Positions 53,650 through 63,764 of a stretch of 64,000 bases of DNA are shown one piece after another (position 1 is the stretch's first letter; every line of letters begins with the position of its first letter). Made by a program: the position numbers and the translations under genes. The notes under the pieces were generated by a model. It was not told where the DNA came from, ran no database searches, and worked only from the letters and a program-made list of their open reading frames with translations. This stretch comes from Galbula dea. Taxonomy: Eukaryota; Chordata; Aves; Piciformes; Galbulidae. The stretch lies in NCBI GenBank assembly GCA_013399015.1, contig VWZX01005772.1, positions 62,001 to 126,000 on the forward strand, written 5' to 3'.

Positions 53650-53850
53650 TCTGGAGAACCTTGCTGGCAAGGGCTGTGCAGGCCTGGCCCAGGCTGCCCA
53701 GGACAGTGGTGGAGTCTTCATCCCTGGAGGGGTTTCAAAAGCTTCTAGATGTGGTCCTTAGGACACTTATGGTGGTGATAGGTTGATGGTTGGACTTGAA
53801 GATCTCAAGGTCTCTTCCAACCTTAAGAACTCTGTGACTCTGTGACACCT
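53650..53850 (+). mobile_element. CR1 LINE 3' end
   Basis: CTGGCCCAGGCTGCCCAGG, GATGGTTGGACTTGAAGATC, tail ACTCTGTGACTCTGTGAC. Confidence 0.88.
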
Positions 53851-53854
53851 TTAG

Positions 53855-54451
53855 AGGCCAGAAGTGACCCTCAGCTCCTTTTGTAGCCCACCAGGGCCAA
53901 GCCCCATCACCCCAGCAGAGGCAGGTGGCCAGTGCTGGCCCCCAGGGCTCAGTAGAAGATGCTGACACCTTGTTTTCAGGACACCCCCTCCATAGCCCAT
54001 CCTATCCTTCTGCCACCCATCATCTGCTCATACCTGCATCCTTAATTCTCTTTGTCTCCTTCACCCACTCACAACCTAGATTTTTTCCCAAGCTGCCCAA
54101 ACCACTCACTTTTCCTACACACCATCATGCCCTTCTTGATTCTCTTTCAAGTCCATTTTATCTTCTGGATCCCTTCTCAACCCAGCCCACCAACCCATCC
54201 TACAGTCCCACCAGCCCACCCCAAGTGTCCCACCTGCCCATCCAGTAACTTTTGTGTCTTGTTAACTTGGGTTCAGAGCATGAGGGGCAAGAAACAGGTA
54301 AATGCTTTGCTTAGAGGCAGCAAGACCATCCTGAAACCTCCTGATCGTTGAGCGTGAACCGTGCCAGGCGTGGTGGGCAATTAACATTTTTCTGGGGTAA
54401 GGAGAGGAACAGTGATCCCAAAGGCAGGATATTGATCTTCTCATCATCCCA
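53855..54451. other. Intergenic, no gene seen
   Basis: A pyrimidine-rich CCCACCAACCCATCC-like segment near 54180-54245 is open in several frames by composition; nothing gene-like. Confidence 0.4.
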
Positions 54452-54642
54452 TGAGTCAAAAGAGCAAGGTAAAAAGCTCTCTAATTAGCAAAGTGCTGGA
54501 GGTGGTGAACAATCAAGTCCCTCCGGTGGGAGCTCCTCTTGCTTCCGGAGGAAAAACCTTCGGTGTCCTATAAAAGACCTCGCTCCTCATTTCTCCTCAT
54601 TGGCTCAGCTTCAGGTCTCCTCTTGGATTCCACCTCAGCAGG
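54452..54642 (+). promoter_or_regulatory. EDCH-like promoter and noncoding exon 1
   Basis: AP-1 heptamer TGAGTCA at 54452-54458, TATAAAA at 54569-54575 (CCTATAAAAG), exon 1 about 54600-54642 (TTGGCTCAGCTTCAGG...), donor GTAAGT at 54643. Confidence 0.78.
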
Positions 54643-54694
54643 GTAAGTCCAGCTTGATCTAACTTCTGCTCTTTTCATTCTCACCAGCTTGGTC

Positions 54695-54815
54695 TTGATA
54701 GAATCCTAGAAGTGCCAGAGTTGGAAGGGACCTTCAAGATCATCGTGTTCCAACCCCCCGCCCCTGCCTGGCAGGGACACCTTCCACTAGATCAGCTTGC
54801 CCAGAGCCCCATCTA
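54695..54815 (-). mobile_element. CR1 LINE 3' end, intronic
   Basis: TAGAATCCTAGAAGTGCCAG, GGAAGGGACCTTCAAGATC, CTTCCACTAGATCAGCTTGC, antisense. Confidence 0.82.
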
Positions 54816-55049
54816 TCCTAGCCTAAAGCCCCATGCAGCCTGGCCTAAGCTGATCCTGAGTTCTTGACCACTTCTCTTACACCTCTCATCTCTGTGACCA
54901 CCTCTGTCTTTCTGTTGCTCTGTCTTTCTGCCCAGGTTGTCTTCTCCATCCACCTCTATACATAAATAATAGAGAGCAACCAGGAGAACTGAGAACTTAG
55001 TGATTGAGATGGCTGAGGACAGGACTCTTCAGGTCCAGTTCTGGACTCT

Positions 55050-55205
55050 CCATCTCATCATGGTTCCATCTGACCCTTTATGTGGTGATAAGACAAGGGG
55101 TGATGGATTTAAACTGGAAGAGAGAGATTGAGGTTAGATGTTCAGAAGAAATTCTTCACTCAGAGGGTGGTGGGACACTGGAACAGGTTGTCCACCACTT
55201 CTCAC
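55050..55205 (+). mobile_element. CR1-like LINE fragment, intronic
   Basis: CTTTATGTGGTGATAAGACA, AGATGTTCAGAAGAAATTC and GGACACTGGAACAGGTTG; matches 58083-58205. The 3' tail is missing. Confidence 0.78.
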
Positions 55206-55480
55206 TAATTACCAAGGGCTTTAGCTTCTACATTTGATAAACAGAAGAGAAAGGAAAGACTTGCTCAGAGGGAGACAGCCCAAACCCCTCTGTTGAGGTC
55301 AAATACCTCATGGCTGATTTTTCTCTCTTCTTCAAGAGTTTGGCTTAGAACGAGGATTTGTCCTTGATCTATAATCCTATCTACCTAGACATCTAGTGCT
55401 GCTACCTGACAAACATCCCAATTTCTCTCTTGCCTTTGCACCCACTCAACAGGGATAGTCTCTCCAGCAGGTCTGCAAAG

Positions 55481-56185
55481 ATGTGCTCCCGACAGGACAG
55501 AGACCAGTGCCACCAGCAGGAACGATCTTCATGTCATGGCAGTGAAGGCTGTCACGGGAGCAGTGGTGGATCTGGATGCCATGGCAGCAGAGGATCTGGA
55601 TGCCATGGGGGTGGTGGATCTGGATGCCATGGGAGCAGAGGATCTGGATGCCATGGGAGTGGTGGATCTGGATGCCATGGGGGTAGTGGAGCTGGATGCC
55701 ATGGGAGCAGTGGTGGATCTGGATGCCATAGGAGTGGCGGATCCGGATGCCATGGGAGCAGTGGATCTGGATGCCACCAGAGTAGTGGTGGATCCACATG
55801 CCATGGGAGTAGAGGCTCTGGATGCCTTGGGAGCAGTGGATCTGGATGCCATGGGAGTAGTGGTGGGTCTGGATGCCACCAGAGTACTGGTGGATCCACA
55901 TGCCATGGGAGTAGAGGCTCTGGATGTCATGGGAGCTGTTGTGGATCTGGATGCCATGGGAGTAGTGGTGGGTCTGGATGTCATGGGAGGAGTGGATCTG
56001 GATGCCATGGGAGTAGAGGTTCTGGATGCCATGGGAGCAGTGGATCTGGATGCCATGGGAGTAGAGGTTCTGGATGCCATGGGAGCAGTGGATCTGGATG
56101 CCATGGGAGCAGTGGAGGATCCTGTCATGGAAATCCACAGGATTGCCAGCAGCAAATTTACCAAGTGTCTTCAAACATGAAGTGA
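55481..56185 (+). CDS. EDCH: Cys-His repeat EDC protein (EDCH-like), 234 aa
   Basis: Gly/Ser/Cys/His structural protein. The start MCSRQDRDQCHQQERSSCH was chosen at 55481, after acceptor candidates ending at 55452 (CTCAACAG) or 55470 (CCAGCAG); the open frame from 55430 is intron. From residue 20 to about 210 it is a tandem array of GSGCHGSS/GSGCHGSR/GSGCHGGG and GGSTCHGSR units, with 25 Cys-His dipeptides in all. The tail is GNPQDCQQQIYQVSSNMK, Gln-rich with terminal Lys. One unit has Cys-Leu for Cys-His (GCLGS) and one has Cys-Cys (GSCCGS). The 18-bp GGATCTGGATGCCATGGG repeat leaves two other frames open (214 codons + strand, 273 codons antisense); I regard these as by-products. The symbol reflects the Cys-His motif naming of bird EDC genes, and the exact family member is unknown. 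Confidence 0.88.
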   Translation: MCSRQDRDQCHQQERSSCHGSEGCHGSSGGSGCHGSRGSGCHGGGGSGCHGSRGSGCHGSGGSGCHGGSGAGCHGSSGGSGCHRSGGSGCHGSSGSGCHQSSGGSTCHGSRGSGCLGSSGSGCHGSSGGSGCHQSTGGSTCHGSRGSGCHGSCCGSGCHGSSGGSGCHGRSGSGCHGSRGSGCHGSSGSGCHGSRGSGCHGSSGSGCHGSSGGSCHGNPQDCQQQIYQVSSNMK

Positions 56186-56406
56186 TGAGGACATTATCTG
56201 CACGTTGCACACAGGCATGGCCTTGATCCTGTGCTGAGATCAGAAAGCTTTGCATATCTCCTAGCAATCTCCAAGGAAATTGGCTCCTCTCCCTCCCCTG
56301 AGGAGTCTTGTGCCTCTGCTGAGCTTATCTGTGGGTGCTAAGGTAAACTCTGGGTGTTCACACTGCTGGGGGTTCCTCTGTATCACTCTGTGGCTAGAGA
56401 AGAGCA

Positions 56407-56412
56407 AATAAA
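56407..56412 (+). terminator. Polyadenylation signal, EDCH-like gene
   Basis: AATAAA, 222 bp after the stop. Confidence 0.72.
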
Positions 56413-56419
56413 AGCTTGA

Positions 56420-57367
56420 AGTTCATGAAGAGTTTGTGTTTATGACATTTCTTTCCCCTTCTCTTTCATATCACAACACAAAACACCTTCTGCTGCTTTG
56501 ATAGACACAGGCAACAGGAGTTGTCACTGCCACCCTCTCCCCTGTGGCCTCCAGAGGAAAAGAAAGAGAATAAAGATTTCAATGCTGACATTTTAAACCT
56601 GACCATCTCAGGTCCTTGCAGAGGGCAGGCAGCTTTCCTCTACACTGCTCCCCACAGAGCTGGAGACCCAAAAACCCCTCACCAAGACCCCCTCAGGCTG
56701 CATATCCCCAGCCCTTAGAGCCAGCTATGGGCAGAAGGGTTGGGCAGGAGAAAGTTCTAAAGGCAAAGGCACTCATGATGGGGCAGAAACCTCTTTTCTT
56801 TTGCCATCTGGCCCCAAGGTGCCATCCTTGGAGCAGATATCTCCACCCACTTGTGCCAAAGCTCCCAGCAAGCCTTTCTAGAAACCTTCTGCCCAACACT
56901 TCCAGAGCCCTGGGTCAAGGCAGAGGCGTTGCAAGATGCCAAGGTTACACAATGAACTGATAGATTTCTTCTTGGCTTGTAATTAAAATGAATTGTGACA
57001 TTTATTGGGGTGGTATTGCCCTTCCTGAAGTGGCTGTTGCCTTGATGAGATGATTCTCCAGTGTGTCACCATGATCAGAAATCTCTGGCATTGCTGCCCA
57101 GGGTGCAGACAGCAGATGACTCCCTGAAGAAGCTCCTTGCTTTTGGGGTAGGAATAGTTTGATAAGGTTGCTTGGAGGAGTCTGGCCTTGTTGCAAACCT
57201 CCTTTTCCAAGCATGTTAAGGTGGTCAGACACAGAGTCTAGAGGTGTCCAGGGCTGCTGAACTTTAACCAGCTCAGAATGATTTAGCTGGGAGGAACTGA
57301 ATGAGAACCAAACTGTTGAGAGCCAAAAATGACTTTGAGTTTCTTTTCACAGAGAGTATTCACCATA
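56420..57367. other. Intergenic, no gene seen
   Basis: No EDC-type frame, promoter or clear repeat. Confidence 0.4.
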
Positions 57368-57775
57368 GTCACAGAATCACAGAGGGTCAGGGTGGGAAGG
57401 GATCTCTGGAGATTATCCAGTCCAACCTCCCTGCTCCAGCAGGGTCACTTCCAGCAGCTTGCCCAGGATGGTGCCCAGCTGGGCTTGGGATGTCTCCAGA
57501 GATGGAGACTCCAGCAGCTCTCTGGCCAGCCTGGGCCAGGGCTCCAGCACCCTCCAAGGCCAGAAGTTCTCCTGCTGTTGAGCTGGAACTTCCTCTGGCC
57601 CAGGCTGTGCCTGTTCCCTCTTGTCCTGTCCCTGGGCACCACTGCCCAAAGCCTGGCCCCAGCCTCCTGCCCCCCCAGGGATCATTGCTCAGCACTGAGC
57701 ACATCTCCCCTCAGTCTTCTCCTCTCCAGGCTCAGCAGCCCCAGGGCTCTCAGCCTTTCCCCAGAAGAGAGATGT
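57368..57775 (-). mobile_element. CR1 LINE 3' fragment
   Basis: CACAGAATCACAGAGGGTC, CCAGCAGGGTCACTTCCAGC, CAGCAGCCCCAGGGCTCTC; the inverted counterpart of 20130-20672. Confidence 0.9.
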
Positions 57776-57779
57776 CCAA

Positions 57780-58049
57780 GTCCCCTACTCATTTTTGTCC
57801 AGCATTTACCATACCCTTTCCATGCCAGAACAAACCCCAATTAAACAGCAGTGATTGAACCTGAGTACACTTTGCCCTGACACTGTTCTAGCTCATTACA
57901 GCAATTAAGCAACACAAAAGAAGCATTTAGGTTGTGTCCCTGATTCATTAACCCTGCCCTGTCCACACACCTCTTCAATGAAGGTTGAGACACTTGTGTT
58001 CAAAGCAGGAGCCCACAAGAGGCTGGAAAAGCACCTTGGTAGCAGGATG
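57780..58049. other. Intergenic, no gene seen
   Basis: Short spacer between CR1 copies. Confidence 0.4.
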
Positions 58050-58368
58050 GGGATGAGTCTCCATCTCACCATGGCTCCAGCTCACCCTTTACGTGGTGAT
58101 AGGACAAGAGGTGATGGTTTTAAAGTGGAAGAGAGAGGTTTAGGTTAGATATTCAGAAGAAATTCTTCACCCAGAGGGTGGTGAGACACTGGAACAGCTT
58201 GTCCAGAGAAGTTGTGGATGCTTCATCCCTGGAAGTGTTCAAAATCAGGTTGGATGAGACCTTGAGCAACCTGATCTAGTGGAAGGTGTCCCTCCCCATG
58301 GCAGGGTGGGTTGAAACTAGATGATCTGGAAGGTTCCTTCCAACCCAACCCATTCTGTGATTCCATGG
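58050..58368 (+). mobile_element. CR1-like LINE 3' end
   Basis: CTTTACGTGGTGATAGGACA, CAACCTGATCTAGTGGAAGG, GGTTCCTTCCAACCCAACCC, tail ATTCTGTGATTCCATGG. Confidence 0.88.
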
Positions 58369-58499
58369 TCAGCATCTGGGAATGACATTCAAACTTCACC
58401 AGCATGGGGACAGGAAAGTAAAAGGCAGAAGTGGAACTGAAAATATCAAACACTTGAGCACCTCTGTGGGCAAGCAGGGACATGAGGGAGGTGGGTTAG

Positions 58500-58722
58500 T
58501 GGCATGGTGGTGACAGGTTGATGGTGGATGATCTTCAAGGTCTTTTCCAACCTTAATGATTCTGTGAGAGGCTGATGGTTGGACTTGATGATCTCTTCCA
58601 GCCTTAATGATTCTGTGACAGGCTGATGGTTGATGATCTTCAAGGTCTCTTCCAACCTTAATGATTCTGTGAGAGGCTGATGGTTGGACTTAATGATCTC
58701 TTCCAGCCTTAATGATTCTGTG
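58500..58722 (+). repeat. Tandem array of four CR1 3' tails
   Basis: The CR1 end motif (TGATGGTTGGACTTGATGAT ... TTCCAACCTTAATGATTCTG) is repeated four times in two alternating versions, TGATCTTCAAGGTCT and TTGGACTTGATGATCTCTTC, with a period of about 55 bp each and about 114 bp per pair. Confidence 0.88.
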
Positions 58723-58850
58723 ACTGTGAAGTAATCCCTCTAGAGATCACCCAGCCCAACCCTTGGGATCCAGCAGGGTCACCCCCAGCAGCTGGCCCAG
58801 GATCACCTCCAGCTGGGCTTGGAATCTCTCCCCACCAGGAGACTCCACAA
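58722..58850 (-). mobile_element. CR1 LINE fragment
   Basis: GGGTCACCCCCAGCAGCTG, CACCTCCAGCTGGGCTTGG, antisense, abutting the tandem tails. Confidence 0.8.
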
Positions 58851-59491
58851 GTAGGAGCAAAAGCAGCTCTGTGGTGCTGAGCCCTTCCTAGCCCACACAG
58901 CAGAGGCACTGGGAGTAACTCAATTGTTGTTTGCAATTAGGTCTCACTACCAAGGTGGTTCCTGGCCTGGAGCTTGCTTTGGGTCTGTGAATTCATCCAG
59001 ATAATTATGAGCTAATTGGGGAGCAGGGAAAAGTGTTCCAAAACACCCCAGATGTTCCTTCAAGTTTGGAGATTGTCCCTGGGGTCTGGTAGCTCCTCAC
59101 AATGTGGCAACCAGCTCAGGCCACCATGTGTCACTGAAATGGGTAGCACCCATGGGAGATCTTCTCCCCCTCACAACCTGAAAGAGGAACTCCCTGGCAC
59201 TGCTACTCCAACATTACTCACAGGCTGAAAGTTAACCACATAATTATGTACCTCACTAATCCTGGATCACTACCCAGGGCAGGTTCTTCCCCCTTCCAAA
59301 AATAAGAATTCTATCTGCTTTTGGTCCTTCTGCTGATAGTTGGACACTTTGGTTGGACAAAGAAAGTTTACAGGGGTTGTCTTCCCTCTCTCTTCACCTT
59401 CCCACCCTATTTCAGTTGGTTGGAAAAGAGCCTTCAGTGGTAGCAGTCAAGTTGCTGCTAAGGAAGAGTTGTTCTGCCATGCCAATGGCAT
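58851..59491. other. Intergenic, no gene seen
   Basis: No frame of interest. Confidence 0.4.
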
Positions 59492-59965
59492 CAGAGAATC
59501 ATTAAGGTTGGAAAACACCTCTAAGATCATCGAGTCCAACCATTAACCTAACATTGCCAAGTCACCACCAAACCATGGCCCTCAGCACCACAGCTCCAGG
59601 GCTTGGAAACCCCTCCAGGGGTGGGGACTCCACCACTGCCCTGGGCAGCCTGGGCCAGGCCTAACCCAAATCCTTCCTCATGGCCAAGCTGAACCTCCCC
59701 TGGGGCAACCTGAGGCTGTTTCCTCTTGCCCCATCCCTTGGCAGCAGAGTCCAAGCCCCCCCTGGCTCCAGCCTCCTCTCAGGGAGCTGCAGAGAGCCAT
59801 AAAGTCTCCCCTGAGCCTCCTCTTCTCCAGGCTAAGCAAGCCCACTTCCCTCAGCTGCTCCTCACAGCCCTTGTGCTCTAGCCCCTTCCCCACCTTCCTT
59901 CTCCTGCTCTGGCCACACTCCAGCACCTTTGGGTGCTGCTTGGAGTCAGGAGCCCAGAGCTGAGC
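59492..59965 (-). mobile_element. CR1 LINE 3' fragment
   Basis: AGAGAATCATTAAGGTTGG, CATCGAGTCCAACCATTAAC, CTCCTCTTCTCCAGGCTAAG; inverted counterpart of 46845-47298. Confidence 0.9.
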
Positions 59966-60263
59966 CCAGGATCCTCAGTGATTGGTACTCATAGACACAT
60001 CTCCACGTTTATGGCCACTTGCAGCAGTAGAGCACAAAGGATGGACTGATGCAGGTAGATGGCATCATTCCCCACCCCTTCAATGCAAAGTGCTCCCCAG
60101 CTGTGGATCAACACTGTACCAAACTGGCCAAGCTGTGGAAACCTGGTCCACCTACACTACTCCCCCGTTGGAGCTAAGCCCAGGCAGAGAGCTGCCAATT
60201 AAATCTTTCTGTGGCACAGGAAAGATGAGTGATAAGGAGAGATGATACCTGCTGTGCATGAGG

Positions 60264-60425
60264 TGAGTCACAGCAGCAGCCATCGATGAGTTAGAAGAAT
60301 ATGCAGATCTGTGGGACAGGGAGGGGCTTTGCCTCCAGATGAGGTGCTCAGGGAGGGTATAAAAATGCTCCTGGTCCCAGAAAACCTCATTCCCTCCTTG
60401 TCTCTTTGCTGCAGGAGCATCTCAG
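60264..60425 (+). promoter_or_regulatory. Promoter and noncoding exon 1, Cys-His/poly-Gln gene
   Basis: AP-1 heptamer TGAGTCA at 60264-60270, TATAAAAA at 60358-60365, exon 1 about 60388-60425, donor GTAGGA at 60426 (weaker than in the other genes). Confidence 0.7.
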
Positions 60426-60463
60426 GTAGGAGAGGTGATGCTGTGAGGCTCTGGGGCTTCACA

Positions 60464-60590
60464 TGGCATTTTGAATCTCTCTGGGAGGTGGATGGGTTTG
60501 GAGAAGGTTGAACCTTGCACCTTGGGCTGGCATTTGAATCTCTCTGGGAGGTGGATGGGTTTGGAGGTTGAGCCTTGCACCTTGGGCTGG
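60464..60590. repeat. Tandem duplication in intron 1
   Basis: Two head-to-tail copies of a unit of about 60-65 bp with GAATCTCTCTGGGAGGTGG and CTTGCACCTTGGGCTGG, close to the donor site. Confidence 0.85.
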
Positions 60591-60969
60591 GCTGGAGCTT
60601 GCCCTGTGGGTGCTGCTGAGCAGGGAGGTGATGAGGAGGGAGCAGAGGGGATGCTGAAAGAGAGAAGAGAGGTGTGGACTTGGAGGGAGGCTCTGGAGTG
60701 TTGCTTTCCTGCTTCTGAGGACAATATGGGTCTGCTTTGGGAAGCAAGCAGAGCTGCTTGGGTTGCTCCTGGTGTCTGTGGTGAGAGCTTTGCTGGGACA
60801 ATCCCAGAGGTGGGAGAAGAAGCTGGTGCAAGGTTTAAAGACAACTGTGGGGTCTGGCTAAGGTTGGGTAAATCTAAATCCAGTGTCCTCTTCCCTGGAA
60901 GAGGAGAAACAGGAAAGGAAAGCCCCTGACAGCTTCTCTCTCCTTCTAGGTCACCCCCAAGACACAGCC

Positions 60970-61323
60970 ATGTGCTCACGCCAGGAGAAGGACCAGTGCC
61001 ACAGCCAGGAGCGCCACACTCGCCAGGCCAGCGGTGGCTGCCACAGCTCTGGGGGTGGTGGCTGCCACAGCTCCGGTGGTGGAGGCTGTCACAGCTCTGG
61101 AGGCAGCTCTGGAGGCTGTCACAGCTCTGGAGGCAGCTCTGGTGGTGGCTGTCACAGCTCTGGAGGTGGTGGTGGCTGTCACAGCTCCGGTGGTGGCGGC
61201 TGTCACAGCTCCGGGGGTGGTGGCTGTCATGGGAAGCCACAAATCCAGATCCAGCAGCATCACCAGCAGCAGCAGCAGCAGCAGCAGCAGATCCACCAGA
61301 TGCCCTCCCAGAAGATGAAGTGA
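60970..61323 (+). CDS. Cys-His/Gly-rich EDC protein with poly-Gln tail, 117 aa
   Basis: Start MCSRQEKDQCHSQER is 21 nt after the acceptor CTCCTTCTAG (ending 60949). It is clearly related to the gene at 55481 (MCSRQDRDQCHQQER). Residues 21-88 are eight CHSSGGGG-type units, some with an extra SSGG. The C-terminus is Gln-dense: QIQIQQHHQQ, a run of nine Gln from CAG repeats, then IHQMPSQKMK. Together with the terminal Lys this is a strong transglutaminase-substrate design (inference). Compared with 55481 the Cys-His units are purer and the Gln tail longer. The CAG run may be polymorphic. The intron 60426-60949 contains the tandem duplication. Antisense and shifted frames (up to 327 codons) are by-products of the repeats. 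Confidence 0.88.
   Translation: MCSRQEKDQCHSQERHTRQASGGCHSSGGGGCHSSGGGGCHSSGGSSGGCHSSGGSSGGGCHSSGGGGGCHSSGGGGCHSSGGGGCHGKPQIQIQQHHQQQQQQQQQIHQMPSQKMK
61268..61291 (+). repeat. (CAG)n microsatellite coding poly-Gln
   Basis: Eight to nine consecutive CAG codons inside the C-terminal part of the gene. Confidence 0.85.
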
Positions 61324-61527
61324 GGAGGTGTCCTGTACACCCCAGCTCCAGCAGCAAGGGCCAGGCATTGACCCGGCTCCCTCCAGCCTCCCCAGAGCTT
61401 TGCAAGCCTCAGGGCTGCCTGCCTGCCTGCCTGCACACCCTCTCCTCTCCCCTCTCTGTGGTTCTCTGCTGCTGCCTCCACCTGCTGCACCAGGCTGTGC
61501 TTTGGCCCCACCAGGTGCCTATGACAC

Positions 61528-61533
61528 AATAAA
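61528..61533 (+). terminator. Polyadenylation signal, Cys-His/poly-Gln gene
   Basis: AATAAA, 205 bp after the stop. Confidence 0.72.
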
Positions 61534-61539
61534 GCATTC

Positions 61540-61844
61540 AGTTCCTGACATGTCTCCTGTGTTGCTCTTTCCTTAAGCTCCTCATCCTTCTTTTCCATCC
61601 ATGCTCCAGGGATGCAGCTGGGTGGAGAGGAATACAGGGGCTACAGAGTTACTAGCAGGTCACACATCTTAACTAGGGGAAGCCACCTCTGAGGAATCAC
61701 CTAGTCCTTCAGCAGAAACTGACCACTTAGTGTTGCATTTAAGGGAGAATGATATTGGTGTGTAGAAAAGCATCGTTGAACTTGGCCAAGTCTTTACCTC
61801 TTGTGTTCTCTGAAGCTTGTCATGCATGTGCTGATGGCAGATGG
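61540..61844. other. Intergenic, no gene seen
   Basis: Short spacer before a CR1 copy. Confidence 0.4.
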
Positions 61845-62360
61845 ACTCACAGAATCCCCCAAACCCAGTGTGTCAGGGGTGGGAAGGGACCTCTGGGGCT
61901 CATCCAGCCCAACCCCTGGGCTCCAGCAGCTTGCCCAGGATCACCTCCAGCTGGGCTTGGAATCTCTCCCCACAAGCAGACTCCACAACCTTTCTGCAAA
62001 GCCTGGGCCAGGGCTCCAAGCTGAGCCTAACACCAAACAAGCTTCTCGTCCTGCTCAGCTGCAAGCTCCTGGCTTCCAGTTGGTGCCCAGTGCCCCTTGG
62101 CCTGGCCCTGGGCACCCCTGAGCAGAGCCTGGCCCCAGCCTCTTGCCCCCAGCCTTCAGCTCTTGCTCAGCATGGAGCAGCTCCCTTCTGGGGCTGCTCT
62201 TCTCCAGGCTCAGCAGCCCCAGGGCTCTCAGCCTTTGCTGCTGCCAGAGCTGCTCCAGGTCCCTCAGCATCTTCCTAGCCTCCCCTGGCCTCTCCCCAGC
62301 AGATCTTTGGCTCTCTGGGGCTGGGGAGCCCAGGGCTGGCCCCAGCACTGCAGCTATGAC
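61845..62360 (-). mobile_element. CR1 LINE 3' fragment
   Basis: CACAGAATCCCCCAAACCC, GATCACCTCCAGCTGGGC, CAGCAGCCCCAGGGCTCTC; inverted counterpart of 29200-29690. Confidence 0.9.
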
Positions 62361-62369
62361 CTGCCTAGA

Positions 62370-62889
62370 GCAGAGCAGAGGTGGAGGATGCACACAGCTC
62401 CTACGAACATCCACCAGTAAAGATCAGAACAGATTGCCCAAGACTCACTCACAACCATTCATCTCTCCTGGAGATACTAACCACTGCTTATTAATTTGGG
62501 TGGCAGGAGGGATGCATATGGCAATGATGAGGAGCCCTGTGGCCACAGCATGCAGGAACCAGCTCTTTCTGTCCATCCACACTCCTCCTCCCAGCAGCCA
62601 CACACATTCTGCCTTGCAGCACGTGCAGCTCTTCCCTGGGTGTCTGCCCAGTTCCTCTCCTTAATTACAGTTGCAGCCACCCCAGTTTCTGTGTGGAATC
62701 ATCTGACACCAGCAAAGCTCAGCCACATTTTTGGTCTTGGGTGAAGCCATGAGGCTGTGAGGCTGGAGGAGAGCTTTAGTCATCCTCTCCATGGCTGTCC
62801 CCTCAGATCAGACAGACAGACAGACAGACAGACTCCCATAGCCACCAGCTGGAAAGTTTATGGTGGGCAGGTGAAGAATCCCAAGTGCC
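62370..62889. other. Intergenic with a (CAGA)n run, no gene seen
   Basis: A CAGA microsatellite lies at 62810-62831. No EDC-type frame. Confidence 0.45.
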
Positions 62890-63125
62890 AGGGGAGGGTT
62901 AGGGTGGATCTTAGGAGAAGGTTCTTCCCCCAGAGGCTGGGGGAGCTCTGGCCCAGGCTCCCCAGGGATGCAGTCACTGCACCAAGGTTGCCAGACCTCC
63001 AGCAGCATCTGGCCACTGCTCTTAGGCACATGAGGTGACTTCTGGGCTAGTCCTGTGCATGGACAGGAGCTGGACCTGATGATCCTTGCGAATCTCTTCC
63101 AACTCAGGCCATTCTCTGATTCTAA
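62890..63125 (+). mobile_element. CR1-like LINE 3' end
   Basis: GGTTAGGGTGGATCTTAGG, CTCCCCAGGGATGCAGTCAC, CTGATGATCCTTGCGAATC, tail ATTCTCTGATTCTAAC; same subfamily as 30310. Confidence 0.85.
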
Positions 63126-63129
63126 CTCT

Positions 63130-63764
63130 GGATTTGCCCTGGGGGCACCAAACAGCCCCAGGGGAGGATTCATTCTGTTGTCACCACATCCCTCTCTGCT
63201 CAAACTGGACCACATGCTAGACACAGGGACCTCAGGGCCAGCTCAACCCTCTCCCAATGGATGTTTGCCTGAAGGCAGGCAGGAGCCACCCAACAGCTTC
63301 CAAGAGAAGCAGAAAGGAGCTCATTGAGTGCCACCAGCGGTGCTGAGCATGCCATGTGAGAGGTGCTGAGCTCCAGATGATGAGTGTCTTGAGAAAGACA
63401 TTGGATTTCAGCTCCAACAGTCCCAACCCCAGCATCCTCTGCTCCCTTGGAGAGCTACCAAAGCATTTCTCTTTGGCAACAAGGAGGATCTTCATCTCTA
63501 TTCCCATGGCTCCCAACCTTATCTTCCATGGCTCAGGCCATGTCTTGCCTTCAGCCTGTGGCCTTTGGAGGTCAGTGGACTTTGAGGGGTGAAGAAGTGT
63601 TGGGCAGCTGTTCAAAGAGGACAGGGCTCTGCAGAAAGGCCACCACCAGAGCTCTGGCTTTGCTCCAGAAGACAGAGCAATGAAACAGGCAGCCCCTGAT
63701 GGGGTTTTTGATTCCTCAGTCTTCATTTCCTGATCTTTGTCATGAAGAGGATGGAAGTAGCTAG
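63130..63764. other. Intergenic, no gene seen
   Basis: A 185-codon antisense frame spans part of this region and the CR1 that follows; its composition is ordinary. Confidence 0.4.

Noticed and set aside
55446..56267. 273-codon antisense frame over the EDCH-like gene
   Set aside because: By-product of the 18-bp repeat; ends without family features.
60422..61405. 327-codon antisense frame over the Cys-His/poly-Gln gene
   Set aside because: Crosses exon 1, intron and CDS of the + strand gene and consists of reversed repeats.
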